This document shows, piece after piece, positions 59,341-64,000 of a DNA stretch of 64,000 bases. Both the position numbers and the translations under genes were made by a program. Source of the DNA: Miltoncostaea sp963770865 (GTDB lineage Bacteria; Actinomycetota; Thermoleophilia; Miltoncostaeales; Miltoncostaeaceae); assembly GCA_963770865.1 (NCBI GenBank), contig CAVYRD010000002.1:62001-126000 (forward strand). The letters run 5' to 3'. A model generated the notes under the pieces. It was not told where the DNA came from. It made no database searches and worked only from the letters and a program-made list of their open reading frames with translations. Numbering within the stretch: the stretch's first letter is position 1; every line of letters starts with the position of its first letter.

Positions 59341-59714
59341 CGAGGTCCCGGCATGCCCAGTGTGCTGATCGCCGATGACGCCGCGTTCATGCGGATGATG
59401 ATCAAGAACATCCTCACCGACGCCGGCTATGAGGTCGTCGGCGAGGCCGAGAACGGCGCCGTCGCGGTCTCCAAGTACCGCGAGCTCAAGCCCGACCTGA
59501 CCACCATGGACATCACGATGCCCGAGATGGACGGGCTGGCCGCCCTCAAGGAGATCCGCGGCCAGGACCCCCAGGCGCGGGTGGTGATGTGCTCGGCCAT
59601 GGGCCAGCAGTCGATGGTGATCGAGTCGATCCAGGCCGGCGCGCGCGACTTCATCGTCAAGCCGTTCCAGCCCGAGCGCGTGCTCGAGGCCGTCCAGAAG
59701 GCCCTGGCCTGAGG
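59341..59714 (+). repeat. 374-bp exact direct repeat, copy 2 (contains cheY)
   Basis: Identical to 54145-54518 in the same orientation, 5.2 kb downstream. Recombination between the copies would remove cheB-cheR-cheA-cheD and leave one cheY. Confidence 0.9.
59353..59712 (+). CDS. cheY: Chemotaxis response regulator CheY, copy 2
   Basis: A second CheY with the same 119 residues and the same DNA as the copy at 54157, including D53 and all active-site residues. It follows cheD after 67 bp without its own sigma-28 site, so it is probably transcribed with cheA-cheD. The mcp gene follows. Identity at every synonymous site points to very recent duplication, gene conversion or an assembly artefact. 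Confidence 0.93.
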   Translation: MPSVLIADDAAFMRMMIKNILTDAGYEVVGEAENGAVAVSKYRELKPDLTTMDITMPEMDGLAALKEIRGQDPQARVVMCSAMGQQSMVIESIQAGARDFIVKPFQPERVLEAVQKALA

Positions 59715-59751
59715 CTCCGCGGGCCCCCGCGCGACGCGCCGGACGCCGGGC

Positions 59752-59778
59752 TCAAGGCAGGGCCCTCCTTACCGATTC
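59752..59778 (+). promoter_or_regulatory. Sigma-28-like promoter upstream of mcp
   Basis: TCAA at 59752-59755, 15 bp, then ACCGATTC at 59771-59778. It keeps the exact spacing, the CCGAT core and the TCAAG -35 seen before cheY. It directly abuts the TTG at 59779, so that codon cannot be the start of a message made from this promoter. Confidence 0.5.
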
Positions 59779-60780
59779 TTGATCCACACAGGTCGATGTC
59801 GTCGCCGAGAAGCGCACGACCTGATCGCGAAGCTGCAGGCCTCGGTCGGCGCATACAACGGTGTCCGCGCCGAGTACGCCTCCGGTCTCGGCGAGCACTC
59901 GTGCCTCGTCAGCCTCCAGGAGCGGCTCGACTCGCTCACCGACAACTGCCTCGCCGGGCTGACCGAGGGCCTCGGGAAGATGGCCGAGGGCGACCTGACC
60001 CACGGGGTGATCCCGGTCACCACGCCGGTGACGACCGACGACGGCCTCCAGCTCGGCCGGCTCGCGAGCACGTTCAACACCACGCTCGACCGGATGCAGA
60101 GCTCGATCGTCGACTACAACCGGATGCGCGAGGAGCTGAGCGTCGTCATCGGCGAGATCCGCGAGATGACCGGCACGCTCGCCGCCGCCGCGCAGGAGAT
60201 GGCGGCCACGGCCGAGGAGACCGGCTCCTCGGTGGACGGCATCGCCCAGCTGATGCTCGGCGTGGCCGAGGGCGCGGGCCGCCAGGACGAGATGATCGCC
60301 GGCGCGGCCGTGGTGGGCGACGAGGCCGTCAGCCTCGCCACGGAGGCCCGCAGCGTCGCCGAGCGCGGCGTGCGGCTCACGGTGCAGATCGACTCGATCG
60401 CCGGCCAGACCAACCTGCTGGCCCTGAACGCCGCCATCGAGGCCGCCCGCGCGGGCGACCAGGGCCGCGGCTTCGCCGTGGTCGCGGACGAGGTGCGCAA
60501 GCTGGCCGAGGCCGCTGCCGCGACCTCCACCCAGACCCGCCAGGCCTTCACCGAGCTCGCCAACAGCATCGAGCGCACCTCCGGGTGCGTGGACCAGCTG
60601 GCCAACGCCACCCGCGAGGTCTCCGACGTCACGCGCGAGACCCGCTCGGCCGCCGACCAGGTGTCCACCGCGACGCAGCAGACGAGCGCGGCCAGCGAGG
60701 AGGTCGCGGCCTCCAGCGAGCAGCTCGCCCGCACCGCGGAACGGCTCGCCGAGTCGGTGGCGCGCTTCACCACCGTCTGA
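59779..60780 (+). CDS. Soluble methyl-accepting chemotaxis protein
   Basis: A 333-residue receptor lacking transmembrane helices. A HAMP-like segment (LGKMAEGDLTHGVIPV, RLASTFNTTLDRMQSSIVDY) leads to the kinase-control module with the hairpin tip SIAGQTNLLALNAAIEAARA, then GRGFAVVADEVRKLAEAAAA, and a C-terminal coiled coil. The ~75 N-terminal residues may hold a short sensor. A cytoplasmic receptor is expected. The start is unresolved: the only common start in frame is TTG 59779, yet a sigma-28-like -10 ends at 59778. Last gene of the chemotaxis cluster. Confidence 0.88.
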   Translation: MIHTGRCRRREAHDLIAKLQASVGAYNGVRAEYASGLGEHSCLVSLQERLDSLTDNCLAGLTEGLGKMAEGDLTHGVIPVTTPVTTDDGLQLGRLASTFNTTLDRMQSSIVDYNRMREELSVVIGEIREMTGTLAAAAQEMAATAEETGSSVDGIAQLMLGVAEGAGRQDEMIAGAAVVGDEAVSLATEARSVAERGVRLTVQIDSIAGQTNLLALNAAIEAARAGDQGRGFAVVADEVRKLAEAAAATSTQTRQAFTELANSIERTSGCVDQLANATREVSDVTRETRSAADQVSTATQQTSAASEEVAASSEQLARTAERLAESVARFTTV

Positions 60781-60929
60781 CGCACCGTCCGTCCGCGAGG
60801 GCGACGCGAGGGGGCGTGCCGCCCGGGACCCGGTCCCGGGGGACCGGTGCGTCCCCTCGCCGCGTTTGACCGCGGCGCGCCGGGTGTGAGAGAGGTGGCC
60901 CGACCACACGCGCGAACCGAGGTGCCCCC

Positions 60930-61199
60930 ATGTGCCGCAACATCCGCACGCTCCACAACTTCGAGCCGCCGGCCACCCCTCACGAGGTGCAGGCCGCCGC
61001 GCTCCAGTACGTCCGCAAGATCAGCGGATCGACGCACCCCTCGCAGGCCAACCAGGAGGCCTTCGACCGCGCCGTCGAGGCCGTCGCCGCCGCCTCGCGG
61101 CAGCTCCTGTCCGACCTGGTGACCAAGGCCCCGCCGAAGTACCGCGAGATCGAGGCCGCGAAGGCCCGGGCCCGCTACCAGCGCCGCCGCGCCGCGTAG
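60930..61199 (+). CDS. DUF2277 protein
   Basis: An 89-residue DUF2277 protein. The family pattern MCRNIRTLHNFEPPATPHEV, AALQYVRKISGSTHPSQANQ and the end APPKYREIEAAKARARYQRR is nearly complete. These small basic proteins are widespread in actinobacteria and proteobacteria; function unknown. A clear AT-poor gap and its own start (ATG after GAGGTGCCCCC) suggest separate expression from the mcp gene 149 bp upstream. Confidence 0.93.
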   Translation: MCRNIRTLHNFEPPATPHEVQAAALQYVRKISGSTHPSQANQEAFDRAVEAVAAASRQLLSDLVTKAPPKYREIEAAKARARYQRRRAA

Positions 61200-61226
61200 G
61201 GCTCCGGGCCGGACCGGGGGGCCACG

Positions 61227-62409
61227 CTGACCGGCCGGCCGCCCTGGGCGCTGCTCGTCGCCCTCCTCCTGCTGGTGAGCGCGGCGGTCTACGGCCTGGC
61301 CCGCTGGCAGCCCTTCGAGCCCTCGGCCGCGCCGGCCGCGGACGTCGCCACGGGCGACGCCGCCGCGGGCGCGCAGGTCTTCGCGACGGCCTGCGCCGTC
61401 TGCCACGGCCCGAAGGCCGAGGGCGGCGTGGGGCCACGACTGGCGGGCTCCGGCCTGACGGCCGCGACCGTGGCCGGCGTGGTCGCGACGGGGCGGGGGA
61501 TCATGCCCGCGGGCGTCGTCAGCGGGGCGGAGGCGGCCGACGTCGCCGCCTACGTGGCGAGCATCTCCGGCGCCGGGGCCCCGGCGGCCACCACGCCGGG
61601 CACCGCCACCGCGCCCGCCACGACGGCCCCGGAGGCGCCCACCGGGGGCACCGCCCGGCTGACCGGACCGGCCCTCTCCGGGGTGACGGTCCAATTGGCC
61701 GCGCCCGCGCCGGCCGATTGGCCGATCCGCCTCCAGGGCCCCGTCGGACGCCTCCAGATCGGCGTCCTCGCCGCCGGCGAGCGCGAGCTGTCGGTGGGAT
61801 CGACGCGCGGGGGGCGCAGCATCCTCGACGGCTTCGACACGATCGAGGTGGGGGTTCAACCCCGCGGCGCCGGATCTGCGGGGCACGATCGCCGCCGACC
61901 GTTCCGCCGATCTCACGGCGCTCCTCGTGGACGATCCCGGCACGTCCGGCGCGCGATCGGCGCTCGACCTCGCCGCCGCCCAGGTGGCGGTGCTCCACGA
62001 GCACGTCGGCTTCCTACGGGCCGCCCGCGACGAGGGCAACCTGCCGAACGTCCGCTTCCACGGCGAGCACATGGTCAACATCACCCGCGGCGCGCCGCTG
62101 CGCGACGTCGACGGCAACGGCGAGGTGAGCAATCCGGGCGACGGGGTGGGCCTCCTCGGCGCCGACGGCTGGCTGCGGCGCGTGGGCGCGCTCATCGGCC
62201 CGCCGCTCACCGACGCCGACCGGGCCGCCGCCGCGCAGGCCTCCGTCATCGCCCGCCGCGGCGAGGTGGCCGGGACCTCCGCAAGCGTCGCGGCGGCCGG
62301 GCCGTCGGTTGACGCGATCGCCGCCGCCGACGCCCGCCTGCGGGCCGCGTGGGCGCGCCTGCGCGCCCGTGCCCGCGCGTCGGCCACGATCCCCCTGGAG
62401 CCGCGGTGA
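61227..62409 (+). pseudogene. Membrane-anchored cytochrome c with C-terminal extension, broken by one frameshift
   Basis: With one base removed this is a ~393-residue protein. An N-terminal anchor (PPWALLVALLLLVSAAVYGL) is followed by a class I cytochrome c with CAVCH haem site and a distal Met in TGRGIMPAGVV. After a Thr/Pro/Ala linker comes a C-terminal domain (VAVLHEHVGFLRAARDEGNL, NVRFHGEHMVNITRGAPLRD). The frames switch in a G5 run at 61850-61854: with one G less, TIEVGFNPAAPDLRG is restored. The start is also odd: the anchor begins at CTG 61227, and the first usual codon is GTG 61275 inside it. Coupled (GTGA) to DUF6529. Confidence 0.8.
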
Positions 62410-62885
62410 CCACGCTCCCCCTCGACGTCGCCTCGGGCTACGCCGACGCGCTCGAGACCGTGTTCTCGAGCGCCATCGCCGGCAAGGCCTGGCTCGCGAC
62501 GATCGCGATCGCCCTGGGGCTGGTGCAGATCTCGACCGGGGCGCGCATCTACGGGAAGTTGGCCGGCGTCCTGCCGTTCGGACCGGGGACGGCCGCGCGC
62601 GTCCACCGCTGGTCGGGCCGGCTGGCGGTTCTGGTGACGCTGCCGATCGTCTTCCACTGCGTCACGATCCTCGGCTTCCAGACCACCGACACCCGGGTGG
62701 CGATCCACTCCATCGTGGGCTCGTTCTTCTACGGCGTGCTCGCCGCCAAGCTGCTCGTGGTGCGCGAGCACTCCTTCCCCTCGTGGGCGCTGCCGCTGGC
62801 CGGCGGGACGCTGTTCGCGATGCTGGCGGTCATGTGGATCACCTCGAGCGGCTGGTACTTCACCGAGGTGCGCTTCGGGTTCTGA
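62406..62885 (+). CDS. DUF6529 four-helix membrane protein
   Basis: A 159-residue DUF6529 protein with four helices: WLATIAIALGLVQISTGARI, LAVLVTLPIVFHCVTILGFQ, VAIHSIVGSFFYGVLAAKLL and LAGGTLFAMLAVMWITSSGW. Intramembrane His residues (RVHRWSGRL, VFHCVT, VAIHSIVG) are placed like b-haem ligands, so it may pass electrons to or from the cytochrome c with which it overlaps (GTGA). GTG start 62406. Haem binding is inferred from spacing only. Confidence 0.82.
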   Translation: MTTLPLDVASGYADALETVFSSAIAGKAWLATIAIALGLVQISTGARIYGKLAGVLPFGPGTAARVHRWSGRLAVLVTLPIVFHCVTILGFQTTDTRVAIHSIVGSFFYGVLAAKLLVVREHSFPSWALPLAGGTLFAMLAVMWITSSGWYFTEVRFGF

Positions 62886-62922
62886 CACCCTTGGCGCTCC
62901 GGCGGCGCGCGAGGAGGACGGG

Positions 62923-63822
62923 ATGGGCGAGGGCGGCACGGCGGGGCGCCCGGCGGTGGCGGTGCTCGGCCTCGGGATCATGGGGAGCCGGATGGCCGCG
63001 CGGCTGCGCGACGCCGGGTTCTCGCTGACGGTGTGGAACCGCGACCCCGACAAGGCCGCCGCGCTGGCCGGGCCGGGCGTGGAGGCGGCCGCCGATCCGG
63101 CCGCCGCGGTCACCGGGCGCGACGTGGTCGTGATGATGCTGGCCGACGGCCCCGCCTCGGAGGAGGTCCTCTGGGCCCGCGGCGCGGCGGAGGCGCTCGT
63201 GCCCGGCGCGGTGGTCGTGGACATGGCCTCGATCCCGCCGCCCGACGCGCGCGCGCACGCCGCCCGCCTCGCCCCGCGCGGGGTGGCCTACCTCGACGCG
63301 CCGGTGTCGGGCGGCGCGCGCGGCGCCGAGGAGGGGACGCTCACGATCATGGCGGGCGGCGACGCGGAGGCCTTCGAGAGGGTGCTGCCCGTGCTCGCCC
63401 CGCTGGGGCGGGCCAGCCGCATCGGCCCCTCCGGCGCCGGCCAGGTGGCGAAGACCGCCAACCAGCTGATCGTGGGCGTCACGATCGGCGCGGTCGCCGA
63501 GGCCCTCCTGCTCTCGGAGGCCGCCGGGGCCGACCCGGCCGCCGTGCGCGAGGCGCTGATGGGCGGCTTCGCGGACAGCCGCATCCTGCGCGAGCACGGG
63601 GAGCGGATGCTGGAGGGCCGCTTCGCCCCGGGCGCGCGGGTCGCGACCCAGATCAAGGACCTGCGCACGGTCCAGGCCCTCGCGCGGGAGACCGGGGTGG
63701 AGCTGCCGCTCGCCGCGCGCGTGACCGAGCTCTACGAGGACCTGCGCGCGCACCTCGGCCCCGACCTCGACCACGCCGCGCTCTACCTGGAGCTGCGCCG
63801 GCGCATGGAGGCCGCGGCGTGA
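62923..63822 (+). CDS. Beta-hydroxyacid dehydrogenase (3-hydroxyisobutyrate / tartronate semialdehyde reductase family)
   Basis: A 299-residue NAD(P)-dependent enzyme. The Rossmann motif AVLGLGIMGSRMAARLRDAG, substrate loop YLDAPVSGGARGAEEGTLTI, catalytic Lys in GAGQVAKTANQLIVGVTI and the C-terminal DLRTVQALARETGVELPLAA define the family. It follows a hydroxypyruvate isomerase-like partner by a GTGA overlap, which favours tartronate semialdehyde reductase in glyoxylate use; 3-hydroxyisobutyrate dehydrogenase is the alternative. ATG 62923 after GAGGAGGACGGG. Confidence 0.92.
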   Translation: MGEGGTAGRPAVAVLGLGIMGSRMAARLRDAGFSLTVWNRDPDKAAALAGPGVEAAADPAAAVTGRDVVVMMLADGPASEEVLWARGAAEALVPGAVVVDMASIPPPDARAHAARLAPRGVAYLDAPVSGGARGAEEGTLTIMAGGDAEAFERVLPVLAPLGRASRIGPSGAGQVAKTANQLIVGVTIGAVAEALLLSEAAGADPAAVREALMGGFADSRILREHGERMLEGRFAPGARVATQIKDLRTVQALARETGVELPLAARVTELYEDLRAHLGPDLDHAALYLELRRRMEAAA

Positions 63823-64000
63823 CGCGCCTGTCGGCCCATCTCGGCACGCTCTGGCCCGAGCTCGACCCGCTGGCGCGCCCGGCCGCGGCGCGCGCGGCGG
63901 GCTTCACGATGGTCGAGGCCTGGTGGCCCCCGGCGGCCGTCGCCGGGGCGTGGGTGGAGGCGGTCCGCGCGGCGGGCCTGCGCGCCGTGCTGGTCAACGC
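63819..64000 (+). CDS. Hydroxypyruvate isomerase-like (TIM barrel) protein, partial
   Basis: The first 60 codons of a gene cut by the window end. LSAHLGTLWPELDPLARPAA, RAAGFTMVEAWWP and AVRAAGLRAVLVN fit the first strand-helix-strand of Hyi/sugar-isomerase TIM barrels, which interconvert hydroxypyruvate and tartronate semialdehyde. GTG 63819 overlaps the dehydrogenase stop. The pair would form a glyoxylate/glycerate module. Confidence 0.75.
   Translation, partial: MTRLSAHLGTLWPELDPLARPAAARAAGFTMVEAWWPPAAVAGAWVEAVRAAGLRAVLVN

Noticed and set aside
54145..59714. Composite transposon or integron bounded by the cheY repeats
   Set aside because: The repeats contain only cheY; there is no transposase, integrase or target-site duplication, so a duplication or assembly cause is likelier.
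1..64000. tRNA, rRNA, CRISPR arrays and insertion sequences
   Set aside because: No tRNA-like cloverleaf, no rRNA stretch, no regularly spaced repeats, and no transposase or terminal inverted repeats were seen.

Overview
This 64 kb window is very GC-rich and densely coded. GTG and TTG starts are common, and many genes overlap by 4 bp (GTGA, ATGA or TTGA). Together with DUF2277, DUF6529, an ECF42 sigma factor with its DGPF partner, and LAL-type LuxR regulators, this suggests a high-GC actinobacterium, most likely Thermoleophilia (Solirubrobacterales or a relative). That placement is inference; no rRNA or tRNA gene was seen.

Layout. 1-6 kb: the end of a DUF4242-like gene, a LAL regulator, an ECF42 sigma/DGPF pair, and a second ECF sigma (frameshifted) coupled to a VOC protein. 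6-8.8 kb: a ClC channel, a small unknown protein and a MarR regulator, with near-identical palindromes before the first two. 8.8-25.9 kb: a respiratory nitrate island. narGHJI-narK-moeA and an alpha/beta hydrolase run leftward. Divergent from narG is a SufR-like Fe-S regulator with an oxidase-like membrane protein and a cupin. Next comes a leftward operon (DUF2249, DUF59, oxidase/NnrS-like, DUF2249, CopD-like), divergent from a second SufR-like regulator with CDF, rhodanese and methyltransferase genes. 25.9-31 kb: VOC, AraC, a protein acetyltransferase overlapping a deacetylase, a Rho_N-like protein and UspA.

31.4-37.6 kb mixes gene remnants (kup, MFS, an alpha/beta hydrolase) with intact metabolic genes (glutamine amidotransferase, acyl-CoA dehydrogenase, deazaflavin-dependent reductase) and a K+ channel coupled to a second, frameshifted ClC. 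37.6-45.3 kb holds an MMPL-TetR-DHA2 efflux operon with a clear palindromic operator, a DUF2391 remnant and a second MMPL pump. 45.4-54 kb is general accessory content, including an ECF sigma fused to its own zinc-finger anti-sigma domain, transmembrane helix and repeat-rich tail, and a 26-residue membrane peptide missed by long-ORF searches.

54-60.8 kb is a chemotaxis cluster: cheY-cheB-cheR-cheA-(cheC remnant)-cheD-cheY-mcp. The two cheY copies are identical at the nucleotide level. Sigma-28 (FliA)-type promoters, TAAA-N15-GCCGATAA or close variants, precede cheY, cheA and mcp, so the genes appear wired to a flagellar regulon outside the window. 60.9-64 kb carries DUF2277, a cytochrome c (frameshifted in a G5 run) coupled to DUF6529, and a beta-hydroxyacid dehydrogenase followed by a hydroxypyruvate isomerase-like gene cut by the window edge.

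Four otherwise well-conserved genes each carry a single-base frameshift, and three others have no standard start codon. The window therefore shows either real decay or residual indels in the assembly. All family assignments come from reading motifs; no database search was run.
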